Of a DNA stretch of 64,000 nucleotides, positions 7,704 through 16,877 are shown piece after piece. Both the position numbers and the translations under genes were made by a program. The notes below the pieces were generated by a model that ran no database searches, was not told where the DNA came from, and saw only the letters and a program-made list of their open reading frames with translations. Position 1 is the stretch's first letter; each line of letters opens with the position of its first letter. Source of the DNA: Mycolicibacterium vinylchloridicum (GTDB lineage: Bacteria; Actinomycetota; Actinomycetes; Mycobacteriales; Mycobacteriaceae); contig NZ_JACBJQ010000009.1 of assembly GCF_013404075.1 (NCBI RefSeq), positions 1 to 64,000 on the forward strand, given 5' to 3'.

Positions 7704-9148
7704 CCGATCTGCTCATCGGCGGGCGGCTGGTCGCGGGTGGCTCCGGCACATTCGACACGATCAACCCGGCCACCGAAGAGCCGATCGGGTCGGCCGCCGA
7801 CGGCGACTCCGCGGACATGGACACCGCGATCGCCGCGGCCCGTGCGGCATTCGACGACAGCGACTGGTCGCGGGACGTGGCCCTTCGGGTGCACTGCCTT
7901 CGCCAGTTGCGCTCGGCACTCAATGACGACATTGAGGCGCTGCGCGAGATCACCGTCGCCGAGGTGGGCGCCCCGGTCACCTTCACCCACGGCTCCCACC
8001 TGCAGGGCCCGGTCAATGACCTCGCCTTCCCGGCCGGCATCGCCGAAAACTATGAGTGGCAAACCGATCTCGGGGTGGCGTCGCCGATGGGGATCGCCTC
8101 GCGGCGCACCCTCGTGCGCGAGCCCTACGGCGTCGTCGGGGCGATCACCCCGTTCAACTTTCCGCACCAGATCAATCTGGCCAAGCTCGGTCCCGCGTTG
8201 GCCGCCGGAAACACCGTGGTCCTCAAACCGGCCCCCGAGACTCCGTGGTGTGCGGCCTACATCGGCCGAATCATCGTCGAGCACACCGACTTTCCACCAG
8301 GTGTCGTCAACATCGTGACCTCGAGCGATCCCCGTGTGGGTGCGCGCCTGGCGGAGGACCCCAGGGTGGACGTGGTGTCGTTCACCGGGTCGAGCGCCAC
8401 CGGCGCGGCGGTGATGGCTTCTGCCGCGCAGACCATCACCAAGGTGTGCCTCGAACTTGGCGGCAAGTCGGCATCCGTGGTCCTCGACGACGCCGACCTG
8501 GCGCGGGCCTGCGGCGCCGCGGCGCTGGCCGTCTCGCGCCACGCCGGGCAGGGGTGCGCTTTCACCACCCGGTTGCTGGTGCCCCGCGACCGCTACCACG
8601 ACGCCGTCGAGGCCGCCGCGGCGGCGATGGCCGAAGTCCCGGTGGGCGACCCGACCGATCCCGCCACTGTGTGTGGCCCGCTGATCTCGGCGCGCCAGCG
8701 GATGAGGGTGCAGGGCTACCTGGATCTGGCCGTGGCCGAAGGCGGTTCATTCGTGTGCGGCGGGGGCAGGCCCACCGGGCTGAGCCGGGGATACTTCATC
8801 GCGCCGACCGTGATCTGCGGACTGGACAACTCCGCGCGGGTTGCCCGCGAGGAGATCTTCGGGCCGGTGCTGGTGGTGCTGGCCCACGATGGTGACGACG
8901 ATGCCGTCCGCATCGCCAACGACTCACCGTACGGACTGTCCGCCGCGGTATGGGGCGACCCAGACCGCGCGGCGCGGGTGGCGGCGCGGTTGCGGACCGG
9001 GACCGTCAGCGTCAATGGGGGAGTGTGGTACTCGGCCGACGTCCCCTTCGGCGGGTACAAACAGTCGGGCAACGGCCGCGAAATGGGGGTGGCCGGATTC
9101 GAGGAATACCTCGAGACCAAGGTCATCGCCAGCGCGGTGCACATATAG
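7700..9148 (+). CDS. NAD(P)-dependent aldehyde dehydrogenase
   Basis: A 482-residue member of the aldehyde dehydrogenase superfamily, oxidising an aldehyde to a carboxylate. It shows TPFNFP, the cofactor loop [18 protein letters not shown] with the general-base Glu at about residue 252, and GQGCAF with catalytic Cys at about residue 286. The GTG at 7700 overlaps the arcA stop. It is followed after 10 bases by a Baeyer-Villiger monooxygenase. The neighbourhood points to oxidation of an aldehyde derived from an alcohol or from lactone/ester cleavage; the true substrate is not predictable. The gene opens the block that separates the arcA and pmt orthologues here. Confidence 0.88.
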   Translation: MTDLLIGGRLVAGGSGTFDTINPATEEPIGSAADGDSADMDTAIAAARAAFDDSDWSRDVALRVHCLRQLRSALNDDIEALREITVAEVGAPVTFTHGSHLQGPVNDLAFPAGIAENYEWQTDLGVASPMGIASRRTLVREPYGVVGAITPFNFPHQINLAKLGPALAAGNTVVLKPAPETPWCAAYIGRIIVEHTDFPPGVVNIVTSSDPRVGARLAEDPRVDVVSFTGSSATGAAVMASAAQTITKVCLELGGKSASVVLDDADLARACGAAALAVSRHAGQGCAFTTRLLVPRDRYHDAVEAAAAAMAEVPVGDPTDPATVCGPLISARQRMRVQGYLDLAVAEGGSFVCGGGRPTGLSRGYFIAPTVICGLDNSARVAREEIFGPVLVVLAHDGDDDAVRIANDSPYGLSAAVWGDPDRAARVAARLRTGTVSVNGGVWYSADVPFGGYKQSGNGREMGVAGFEEYLETKVIASAVHI

Positions 9149-9158
9149 TTCCGTCAAC

Positions 9159-10898
9159 GTGACCGACCTGCCCTTCGACCCCGACGCGCTGCGCGCCCGC
9201 TATGCCCGAGAGCGCGAGGTCCGGCTGCGCCCGGAAGGGATCGGCCAGTACGTCGAGGTGGCGGGCGAATTCGCGGGATTGGCGCATGACCCGTGGTCGG
9301 GAGAACCGGCGGAGCGGGAACCGCTGACCGACGAGGTAGACGTCGCGATCATCGGCGCCGGCTTCGGTGGGCTGCTGACCGGGGCGCGGCTGCGCGAACT
9401 CGGCGTCGACCGGATCCGGCTGATCGACAAGGCCGCCGACGTCGGCGGCACCTGGTACTGGAACCGGTACCCCGGCATCGCCTGCGACGTCGAGTCCTAC
9501 GTCTACATGCCGCTGCTGGAAGAGACCGGCTACCTGCCGACCGAGAAGTACGCCAAGGGCCCGGAGATCTTCGTCCACTGCCAGCGCATCGCCGAACACT
9601 ATGACCTTTATCGAGACGCCTGCCTGAACACCGAGGTTCGTCAGATCCGCTGGGACGGAAAGCTCTCACGCTGGATCGTGGAAACCGACCGGGGCGACGC
9701 GATCCGCGCCCGGTTCGTGTCGATGGCCAACGGCTATCTGCAGAAGCCGAAGCTGCCCGGCATCCCCGGCATCGGATCGTTTGGCGGGCACACATTCCAC
9801 ACCAGCCGGTGGGACTACGAATACACCGGCAAGGATCTGGAGCTGTTGGCCGACAAGCGAATCGGCATCATCGGCACCGGCGCGACCGCAGTACAGTGCG
9901 TACCGCACCTGGCCCGCGCGGCGGGGCACCTCTTGGTGTTCCAGCGCACGCCCTCGTCGGTCGACGTCCGCAACAACCGGCCGACCGATCCGCAGTGGGC
10001 CGCCGCCCTGACACCGGGCTGGCAGCGCCGCCGCATCGAGAACTTCCAGCAGCTCACGGCTGGCGGCGAGGCCGACGAGGACCTAGTGGCCGACGCCTGG
10101 ACGTCGATAACCAAGACGCTGTTGGTGATGCGTGACGGCGAGCTTGCCGATTTCGCGAAGATGGAGGAGGTTCGGGCCAGGGTCGACGCCGTCGTCACCG
10201 ATCCCGACACCGCCGAGGCGCTCAAACCGTGGTACGGCTACTTCTGCAAGCGGCCGTGCTTTCACGATGACTACCTGGCGACATTCAACCGCCCCAACGT
10301 GACGCTGGTCGACACCAAAGGCCATGGTGTGCAGCACATCACCGAACGCGGCCTGGTCGTCGACGGGATCGAGCACGAGATCGACTGCCTGATCTTCGCG
10401 ACGGGTTTCGAGGTCGGCACCGAGTACGCGCGGCGGACCGGCTTCGAGATCCTCGGCCGCGACGGACAGACGCTCACCGGCAAGTGGCGCGACGGGGTAC
10501 GCACATTGCACGGTCTGCTGGTCTCGGGATTTCCGAACCTGTTCGTGGAAAGCATTGCGCAATCCGGGTTCACGGTGAATTTTCCCTACCTGCTCGACGT
10601 CCAGGCTTCCCATGTCGCGTGGATCATCGCCCAGGCGCTCGCGCGTGATGTCGTCCGTGTCGAACCGACCATCGCCGCGGAGGACGACTGGGTCGACACC
10701 GTGGTCGGCAGATCGGCGGGCACGGCCGACCGGGCCCGGTCGTGTACGCCCGGGTATTACAACCGGGAGGGCCAGGCCAACGCCACGACGCGGCAGGGCA
10801 GCTTCTTCTACGGCACGCCAACCGAATACGCCGATATTCTGGCCGCCTGGCGAGACGACGGCACGTTCGATGGTCTCGACATCGCCGGCGCCGGATGA
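9159..10898 (+). CDS. Baeyer-Villiger monooxygenase (FAD/NADPH), CHMO type with N-terminal extension
   Basis: A 579-residue flavoprotein. After an extension of about 60 residues come the FAD-binding Rossmann motif IGAGFGGL, the GTWYWNRYPGIACDVES segment typical of cyclohexanone/phenylacetone-type enzymes, the Baeyer-Villiger fingerprint FGGHTFHTSRWD (FxGxxxHxxxWD), and the NADPH motif IGTGATAVQ. Such enzymes insert oxygen next to a ketone to give esters or lactones. The start is GTG at 9159. It is coupled by an ATGA overlap to a second, different monooxygenase. Identity between the two is limited outside the motifs, so this is not a recent duplication. Confidence 0.88.
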   Translation: MTDLPFDPDALRARYAREREVRLRPEGIGQYVEVAGEFAGLAHDPWSGEPAEREPLTDEVDVAIIGAGFGGLLTGARLRELGVDRIRLIDKAADVGGTWYWNRYPGIACDVESYVYMPLLEETGYLPTEKYAKGPEIFVHCQRIAEHYDLYRDACLNTEVRQIRWDGKLSRWIVETDRGDAIRARFVSMANGYLQKPKLPGIPGIGSFGGHTFHTSRWDYEYTGKDLELLADKRIGIIGTGATAVQCVPHLARAAGHLLVFQRTPSSVDVRNNRPTDPQWAAALTPGWQRRRIENFQQLTAGGEADEDLVADAWTSITKTLLVMRDGELADFAKMEEVRARVDAVVTDPDTAEALKPWYGYFCKRPCFHDDYLATFNRPNVTLVDTKGHGVQHITERGLVVDGIEHEIDCLIFATGFEVGTEYARRTGFEILGRDGQTLTGKWRDGVRTLHGLLVSGFPNLFVESIAQSGFTVNFPYLLDVQASHVAWIIAQALARDVVRVEPTIAAEDDWVDTVVGRSAGTADRARSCTPGYYNREGQANATTRQGSFFYGTPTEYADILAAWRDDGTFDGLDIAGAG

Positions 10899-12463
10899 GA
10901 CGGCGCTATGTGGCCGGCCGGCTGCGGGCGGCTATACGGCGGCGTCCCTCGCCGCGGGTGGCGATCATCGGCGCGGGGTTCGGCGGTCTGGCCGCGGCGG
11001 TGGCGTTGCGGCGCAGGGGCATCGACGACCTGCTGATCATCGAGCGGTGTGACGGTGTCGGCGGAACATGGCGGCTGAACACCTATCCCGGTGCGGCGTG
11101 CGATATCCAGAGCCATCTCTATTCGTTCTCGTTCGCGCCGAAGCGGAACTGGAGCCGAACCTACGCGCGGCAGCCCGAGATCCTGGCCTACCTGGAGTCG
11201 GTGGCCGACGACTTCGACCTGAGGCGTCACCTGCTGAGTGGCACGGCCGTACGCAGCGCACGCTGGAACGCCGAGGCCTCGCAGTGGGACCTCGACCTCG
11301 AAACACTCAGCACGGGAGGTAGTTTTACTTACTCCGCCGATGTGGTGGTCAGCGCGGTGGGCTTGTTCGGGGAGCCGAAGCTGCCCGATATCGACGGCGT
11401 CACCGACTTCGGCGGTTCGATCATGCACACCTCTCGGTGGGATGCGAACGTCGACCTCGCCGGCCGTCGGGTGGCGGTCATCGGCACGGGTGCCAGCGCC
11501 GTCCAAGTCGTTCCGGAGATCGCCAAGATCGCCACCGAGGTGACCGTCTTTCAGCGCACGCCACCCTGGATGGTGCCCAAGGATGATCGCGCGTTCACCG
11601 ATGACCAGCTCGGTCGGTTCCGCCGCAACCCGTGGGCTGCACGCCGGGAGCGCTGGCGGTTGTGGAAGGAACAGCACGACAATACCGCGCTGCGCGCCGA
11701 CGATCCGCTGGTTGCCGGTCGGCAAGGAATCGCCGAAGAATTCCTGCGCCGCACTGTCGCCGACGACGGGCTTCGCGCGGCGCTGACGCCCGACTACCCA
11801 TTCCGCTGTAAGCGGGTGCTGCTCGGCGGCGACTATTACGCCGCGCTGCAGCAGGACAACGTGTCGTTGGTGACCGAGCCCATCGACAAGATCACCGAGG
11901 CGGGAGTGTGCACCGCGCAATCGGCGATCGACGTGGATGCCATCGTGCTGGCCACCGGATTCCAGACCAACCACTACCTGTCGGGTATCGAGGTGATCGG
12001 TACCGACGGCCAGTCCCTACATGAGCGGTGGGGTGAGGACCCGAGCGCCTACCTCGGCGTCGCGGTCAGTGGCTTCCCTAATTTCCTCATGTTGTACGGG
12101 CCCAACACCAACCAGGGTGGCAACTCGATCGTCTACATCCTGGAGGCCGGGGCCCGCATGGTCGCCGACGCCGTCGGCCGGCTCGGGCGCAGGGGCGGCA
12201 CCCTGGAGGTGCGGCCCGAGGCCGAGCGACGGTTCAATGATGAGATCTCGGCCGAACTCGAGCAGACGGTATGGACGCAGTGCGGCAGCTATTTTCGGTC
12301 ACCCGGAGGACGCATCGTCACGCAGTGGCCGTACAACGAACTCGAATACGCGCGACGCACCTGGCGCCTGCGGACCGGCGACTGGATCCACCGCACGGAT
12401 CCTCAGAGGCCCAGCGGCCAGGTTCCGATGATCTTGCCGGCCTCCAGCCGAGCCAGGTCCTGA
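10895..12463 (+). CDS. Second Baeyer-Villiger monooxygenase (FAD/NADPH)
   Basis: A 522-residue flavoprotein without the long N-terminal extension of its neighbour. The FAD motif IGAGFGGL is at about residue 26, followed by GTWRLNTYPGAACDIQS, the fingerprint FGGSIMHTSRWD, and the NADPH motif IGTGASAVQ. The late segment LYGPNTNQGGNSIVYILE is common in the EtaA-unrelated, 4-hydroxyacetophenone-monooxygenase-like branch. The ATG at 10895 overlaps the stop of the first monooxygenase (ATGA), indicating translational coupling. The 3' end overlaps the convergent CoA-transferase gene by 61 bases. The substrate is presumably a ketone, unspecified. Confidence 0.86.
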   Translation: MRRRYVAGRLRAAIRRRPSPRVAIIGAGFGGLAAAVALRRRGIDDLLIIERCDGVGGTWRLNTYPGAACDIQSHLYSFSFAPKRNWSRTYARQPEILAYLESVADDFDLRRHLLSGTAVRSARWNAEASQWDLDLETLSTGGSFTYSADVVVSAVGLFGEPKLPDIDGVTDFGGSIMHTSRWDANVDLAGRRVAVIGTGASAVQVVPEIAKIATEVTVFQRTPPWMVPKDDRAFTDDQLGRFRRNPWAARRERWRLWKEQHDNTALRADDPLVAGRQGIAEEFLRRTVADDGLRAALTPDYPFRCKRVLLGGDYYAALQQDNVSLVTEPIDKITEAGVCTAQSAIDVDAIVLATGFQTNHYLSGIEVIGTDGQSLHERWGEDPSAYLGVAVSGFPNFLMLYGPNTNQGGNSIVYILEAGARMVADAVGRLGRRGGTLEVRPEAERRFNDEISAELEQTVWTQCGSYFRSPGGRIVTQWPYNELEYARRTWRLRTGDWIHRTDPQRPSGQVPMILPASSRARS

Positions 12464-14691
12464 TCCGTCAAACCCAATGATCCGCTGAGGATTTCGGTGT
12501 TGTCCTGCCCCAACAGCGGGGCGGGGCTGTTCACGAAGTGACCCGTGACCGGCGGCCGCGGGTAGGGCAGCGGACCACACAGCGGGTGGGTGACCGTCTG
12601 GAAGAAACCGCGAGCCTGCAGCGCGGCGTTGTCGATCACATCAGGGGGCTGTACGACCGGCGCGGCCGGGATGCCCGCGGCGAGCAGCGCGGTGACGGCC
12701 TCGTCGCGGGGCCGGTGTTTGCACCAGTCGGCCAGATGGGTGTCGATCTGGTCGGCGGATTCTGCGCCGTAGGTGATGTCGCGCGCCCATGCCGGTTGCC
12801 CGAGAACGCATTTGAGGGCAGTCCAGTCGGCGTCGTGACGGATGCTGACCGCGATCCATTGCTCCTCACCCGCGCAGGCGTAGACGTTCTGCACGGCGAA
12901 CTCGTGCCCGCGATTGCCCCGGCGGGTCAGCAGTACCCCGGCGACGTCGCGCTCGATCACCTGTAGCGCGCTGGCGTTGAGCACCACGTCGATCATCGGC
13001 AGTTCGACAAGCTGTCCCGCTCCGGTGCGGCTGCGGTGTTCGAGCGCCGCAAGGGTCAGAAATGCGGCATGCACACCGGCCAGCGGATCACACGCGCCAC
13101 GTGGCGCGGTGGGCAGACCATCGGGATATCCGGTGAGCCAGGCCAGTCCGGCCAGCTGCTCCATGGTCATCGCGAACCCGACCCGGTCGCGCCACGGTCC
13201 GTCGAGCCCGAACCCCGGCATGCGGACCTCGATGATCCGCTCGTTGAAGCCGCGCAGCTCCTCATAACTCAGCCCGAAGTTCTCCATCACCCGGGGGGTG
13301 AAGTTCTCCACCACCACGTCGGCCTCGGCGACCAGACGGCCGAGCAGCGTTCGGCCTTCGTCGGATGCGAGATCGAGGGTGATCGAGCGCTTGCCGGAGT
13401 TCACGCCGTGGAACACCCAGCTGTACTCCCACCACCGTTCGACGTCCTCGCGGAAGCCGCCGGCGAATCGCATCCCGTCGGGACGCTGCACCGATTCGAT
13501 CTTGACCACATCGGCGCCGAGCATGCCCAGCAGATGGGTCGCTGTCGGTCCGGCCCAGAACGCGGTCAGGTCGACGATCCGGACACCTTCGAGAGGCAGG
13601 CCCGTACTTCGCGTGCGCGACTCGCTTGGCGGCCAGGGGTTCTCGGTGTCGCCGAGCCCGGGTGGCAGGGCCGGCGGCAGCGGGGGTGTGCTGGTCATCC
13701 GCCACGGTGCCCGGGGCGCGCGAAAACCGGAGGGATGGTCGAGGAAGGATTCCCGCTCGATGAAATGGTCCATTCCGGTGAGGGTTTCGCCGTTGCCGAT
13801 GGCGGTCATCGGAATCCGGAACAGCGCGGCCAATTCCACGATCTCGTCGACCGTGTGGGTTTCGAAGAATTCCGCGGTGCGGGCCCGGATGAGATCTCGC
13901 TGTTCCCAACGCCCCACCTGGAAACGCAACTCGGGCACATCGGCAAGGTCGGGGCATTCGACCATGGCGCAGAAGTCCTGCCACTGCTGCCCGGTGGCCA
14001 TCGAGATGCCGACGTAGCCGTCCTTGGCGCGTTCGACCGACGGCACTTCGGTGGAGCGTCCGAGCACCTCCAGCAGCATCAATTCCTTGCGGAGCCAGGA
14101 GAAAACCTGCATCGAGGTGGTCATGGCCTCCAGGACCGACATGTCGAACGGGCCACCGCCGCGATGGGCGGCGAGCGCGAAGAAGGCGGCGTAGCTGCCT
14201 GCGATGAACTCGCCGAGGTCGCCGCCGACGGCGATCGGCGGACGTTCGGGCTCGCCTCGCGAGCCGGTCGATCCGCACCAGCCCTGCAGGGTGAACTCGG
14301 TGGCGGGCAACTCGATCCAGGGTCCGGTCCAGCCGAAGTCGGACACGGTGACCACCGTTGTGCGGCGGGTGATTTCGTCGCGGTCCAGACCCATCTCGGT
14401 GGCTTGTCGCGGTGTCGCGCCGAGGACCACGACATCGGCGGAGTCCAGCAACTCGGGTGACACGGTCGGGCTTGTGATGCTGCGTTTGCCGCCGGCCAGG
14501 AACGCGAAGAACGGGCTGTCGCCTGCAGACGGGGGAACGCCGGCGGGTCGGTAGCGGCGCAGCCGGTGCCCGGCGGGCGGTTCGACCATCACCACGTCGG
14601 CACCGGCGTCGCGCAACAGCTTTCCGCAGTATGCGGTGGCGATCCGGTCGCCGATCTCGAGCACCCGGATACCCGACAGCGGAGAAGCCAT
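12403..14691 (-). CDS. Tandem-domain CaiB/BaiF family CoA-transferase
   Basis: A 762-residue protein made of two consecutive class III CoA-transferase domains: one beginning LSGIRVLEIGDRIATAY (residues about 5-345) and one beginning PLEGVRIVDLTAFWAGP (from about residue 363). Each starts with the family's N-terminal fold and the LGADVVKIE/AGADVVMVE strand. Class III enzymes transfer CoA between acyl groups, usually as interlocked homodimers of ~400-residue chains, so this chain resembles a fused dimer. The second half has PMIDVVL in the usual active-site region. The gene lies 5 bases downstream of the alcohol dehydrogenase gene, suggesting one operon for activation of an acid product. Fused versions are known in actinobacteria. 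Confidence 0.85.
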   Translation of the reverse strand: MASPLSGIRVLEIGDRIATAYCGKLLRDAGADVVMVEPPAGHRLRRYRPAGVPPSAGDSPFFAFLAGGKRSITSPTVSPELLDSADVVVLGATPRQATEMGLDRDEITRRTTVVTVSDFGWTGPWIELPATEFTLQGWCGSTGSRGEPERPPIAVGGDLGEFIAGSYAAFFALAAHRGGGPFDMSVLEAMTTSMQVFSWLRKELMLLEVLGRSTEVPSVERAKDGYVGISMATGQQWQDFCAMVECPDLADVPELRFQVGRWEQRDLIRARTAEFFETHTVDEIVELAALFRIPMTAIGNGETLTGMDHFIERESFLDHPSGFRAPRAPWRMTSTPPLPPALPPGLGDTENPWPPSESRTRSTGLPLEGVRIVDLTAFWAGPTATHLLGMLGADVVKIESVQRPDGMRFAGGFREDVERWWEYSWVFHGVNSGKRSITLDLASDEGRTLLGRLVAEADVVVENFTPRVMENFGLSYEELRGFNERIIEVRMPGFGLDGPWRDRVGFAMTMEQLAGLAWLTGYPDGLPTAPRGACDPLAGVHAAFLTLAALEHRSRTGAGQLVELPMIDVVLNASALQVIERDVAGVLLTRRGNRGHEFAVQNVYACAGEEQWIAVSIRHDADWTALKCVLGQPAWARDITYGAESADQIDTHLADWCKHRPRDEAVTALLAAGIPAAPVVQPPDVIDNAALQARGFFQTVTHPLCGPLPYPRPPVTGHFVNSPAPLLGQDNTEILSGSLGLTDQDLARLEAGKIIGTWPLGL

Positions 14692-14696
14692 GTGAG

Positions 14697-15836
14697 TCAG
14701 GCGATCCCGAAGTCGATCACACCACGGACCAGCTCACCGGCCAGCAGGTCGTCGAATGCGGTGTTGATGTCGTCGAGACGGTAGCGGCGGGTGATCATCT
14801 CATCGAGGCGCAGCTGCCCTGCGGTGTACATGCTTGCCAGCAACGGGATTTCGGCCCGTGGGTTGCATGAGCCGAACACCGTCCCGCACAGGTTCTTGTT
14901 CATCAGCACCAGATCTTGGACGTCGAGGTGCACAATCAGTCCACCGGCGGGCGCCATCCCGGTCAGCACGCAGGTGCCGCCCTTGCGGGTCAGCGCCAAT
15001 GCGTCGCGCACGTCGTCCCCGGTGATGTCGGAGGGTGCGACGACCACGCAGTCGGCCATCACCCCGCACGTCAGGTCCCGGACCAGGTCGACGGCTTCGC
15101 CTGCCGACGCGGCCGTGTGCGTCGCGCCGAAATCGCGCGCCGACTTCCGTTTGCTTTCACGGGGATCCACGGCAACGATCGTCGTCGCGCCGTTTATCCG
15201 CGCCCCTTGGATGGCGGCCGTCCCGATCCCGCCTGCGCCGACCACGACCACGGTGTCGCCGCCGCGCACATTGCCGCGGTGGGCCGACGAGCCGTAGCCG
15301 GTCGGGATTGCGCATGCCAGCAGCGCGGCGGGCACCAGCGGGATGTCGGGGTCGATCTTCACCAGCGAATCAGCGGCGACCACAGTGTGTTCGGCGAAGG
15401 CGCCGATCTTGGAGGTGTGCCCGACGTCGTGGCCGTCGAGGGTGTGGTGGCGGAAGGTCCCGTCGGTCGGCATGCCGGGAATCAGCACCCCGGCACCCTT
15501 GTCGCACAAGTACTCCATGCCCGAGGCGCACCAGCGGCAGTGACCGCACACCGCGACGAACGAGGTCACCACGTGATCACCGGCGGCCAGCCCGCTGACG
15601 CCGGGGCCGACCTCGACCACCACCCCGGAACCCTCGTGGCCGCCGATCGTCGGCGGACGGGTCTTCGGCGCGCCGGGCGGCGACATGAAACCGTTGCGGA
15701 TGTGGTCGTCGGAATGGCAGAGGCCGGCTGCGGCCATCTGGATCAGCACCTCACCTGCGCGCGGGGGATCGAGCTCGAACTCTTCGACCGACCAGGCGCC
15801 GCCCACCTCGCGGACGATGGCGGCGCGGCTCCTCAT
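14697..15836 (-). CDS. Zinc-dependent alcohol dehydrogenase, NDMA-dependent type
   Basis: A 379-residue medium-chain dehydrogenase. It shows the catalytic zinc site GLCHSDDH and GGHEGSGVV, the structural zinc cysteines CGHCRWCASGMEYLC, and the nucleotide-binding VVGAGGIGTAAIQGA. The CHSDDHIRNG signature and overall sequence resemble the actinobacterial NDMA-dependent group (Rxyl_3153/AdhD-like), which keeps nicotinamide tightly bound and uses an unidentified redox partner. It probably oxidises an alcohol to the ketone used by the monooxygenases on the other strand. It is the first gene of a two-gene operon with the CoA-transferase, and diverges from the LLM oxidoreductase over a 90-base region containing a GC-rich palindrome. 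Confidence 0.87.
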   Translation of the reverse strand: MRSRAAIVREVGGAWSVEEFELDPPRAGEVLIQMAAAGLCHSDDHIRNGFMSPPGAPKTRPPTIGGHEGSGVVVEVGPGVSGLAAGDHVVTSFVAVCGHCRWCASGMEYLCDKGAGVLIPGMPTDGTFRHHTLDGHDVGHTSKIGAFAEHTVVAADSLVKIDPDIPLVPAALLACAIPTGYGSSAHRGNVRGGDTVVVVGAGGIGTAAIQGARINGATTIVAVDPRESKRKSARDFGATHTAASAGEAVDLVRDLTCGVMADCVVVAPSDITGDDVRDALALTRKGGTCVLTGMAPAGGLIVHLDVQDLVLMNKNLCGTVFGSCNPRAEIPLLASMYTAGQLRLDEMITRRYRLDDINTAFDDLLAGELVRGVIDFGIA

Positions 15837-15886
15837 GGCCCAGACCTTACGGGGCAGAGTTATTCCTCAGTTCGCGGAGAGTGAAA

Positions 15887-15902
15887 CGGGGCGCGCGCCC
15901 CG
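15887..15902. promoter_or_regulatory. GC-only palindrome in a divergent promoter region
   Basis: CGGGGCGCGCGCCCCG is a perfect 16-bp palindrome between the divergent alcohol dehydrogenase (start 15836) and LLM oxidoreductase (start 15927) genes. It could form a hairpin in the leader of the LLM gene or be a regulator site. In a genome this GC-rich such palindromes occur by chance more often than elsewhere. Confidence 0.3.
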
Positions 15903-15926
15903 GTTATTCGGGCTTACGTTGAGCTC

Positions 15927-16853
15927 GTGGCAATCAAACTTGGACTTCAGATTCCGAACTTCTCCTACGGCACCGGCGTCGAGGAACTCTTTCCCACCGT
16001 GATCGCCCAGGCTCAAGAAGCTGAGGCGGCCGGCTTCGACTCGGTCTTCGTGATGGACCATTTCTACCAACTGCCCGGCCTCGGTGCGCCCGAGGAACCG
16101 ATGCTGGAGGCCTACACCGCCCTGGGTGCGCTGGCCACCGCGACGCAGCGTGTGCAGCTGGGCACGCTGGTCACCGGCAACAGCTACCGCAACCCGACGT
16201 TGCTGGCCAAGGCGATCACCACCCTCGACGTGATCAGCCAGGGGCGGGCCATTCTCGGGATCGGCACCGGCTGGTTCGAGCTCGAGCACGACTCGCTGGG
16301 CTATGAGTTCGGCACGTTCACCGACCGCTTCAACAAGCTCGACGAAGCGCTGGAGATCATCCTGCCGATGCTCAAGGGCGAGCGTGTCAGCGTGGACGGC
16401 AAGTACTACCGCACCAATGAGGCATTTGCCAATCCCCGCTTCCGCGACCACATTCCGCTGATGATCGGTGGCAGTGGTGAGAAGAAGACAATTCCGCTGG
16501 CCGCCAAGTACTTCGACCATCTGAACATCATCGCCGGCTTCGACGAGCTGCCCCGCAAGGTGGCTGTGGTCAAGGAGGCGTGCGAGAAGGTCGGCCGCGA
16601 CCCGGCCACGTTGGAAACCAGCGTGCTCGCCATCGCGCTGATCGACGAGAACGTCACCGCGGACATGATCCCGGATGACTTCAAGCAGCAGGCCGTCTTC
16701 GGCAGCCCGGAGCAGATCGCTGATCAGATCAAGACGAAGGTGTTCGACGCCGGCGTCGACGGTGTCATCCTGAGTTCGGCCACGATCAACGGATACAAGC
16801 CCGGCGGTGTCGCCGCCGTCGGCGAGCTACTCAAGCCGCTGCTGGGGCTCTGA
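15927..16853 (+). CDS. LLM-class (luciferase-like) oxidoreductase, probably F420-dependent
   Basis: A 308-residue TIM-barrel protein of the luciferase-like monooxygenase superfamily. The pattern LGLQIPNFSYG, EAEAAGFDSVFVMDHF, GTLVTGNSYRNPTLLAK, GIGTGWFELEH and PLMIGGSGEKKTIPLAAKY fits the mycobacterial F420-dependent subgroup (TIGR03560-like) that uses reduced deazaflavin F420. The start is GTG at 15927. It converges on pmt with a 24-base gap. F420 dependence is inferred from family, not shown. It is a plausible reductase in the neighbouring ketone/alcohol pathway, but may be unrelated. Confidence 0.8.
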   Translation: MAIKLGLQIPNFSYGTGVEELFPTVIAQAQEAEAAGFDSVFVMDHFYQLPGLGAPEEPMLEAYTALGALATATQRVQLGTLVTGNSYRNPTLLAKAITTLDVISQGRAILGIGTGWFELEHDSLGYEFGTFTDRFNKLDEALEIILPMLKGERVSVDGKYYRTNEAFANPRFRDHIPLMIGGSGEKKTIPLAAKYFDHLNIIAGFDELPRKVAVVKEACEKVGRDPATLETSVLAIALIDENVTADMIPDDFKQQAVFGSPEQIADQIKTKVFDAGVDGVILSSATINGYKPGGVAAVGELLKPLLGL

Positions 16854-16877
16854 CGCCACACTCCGCCGAGCCTGAAA

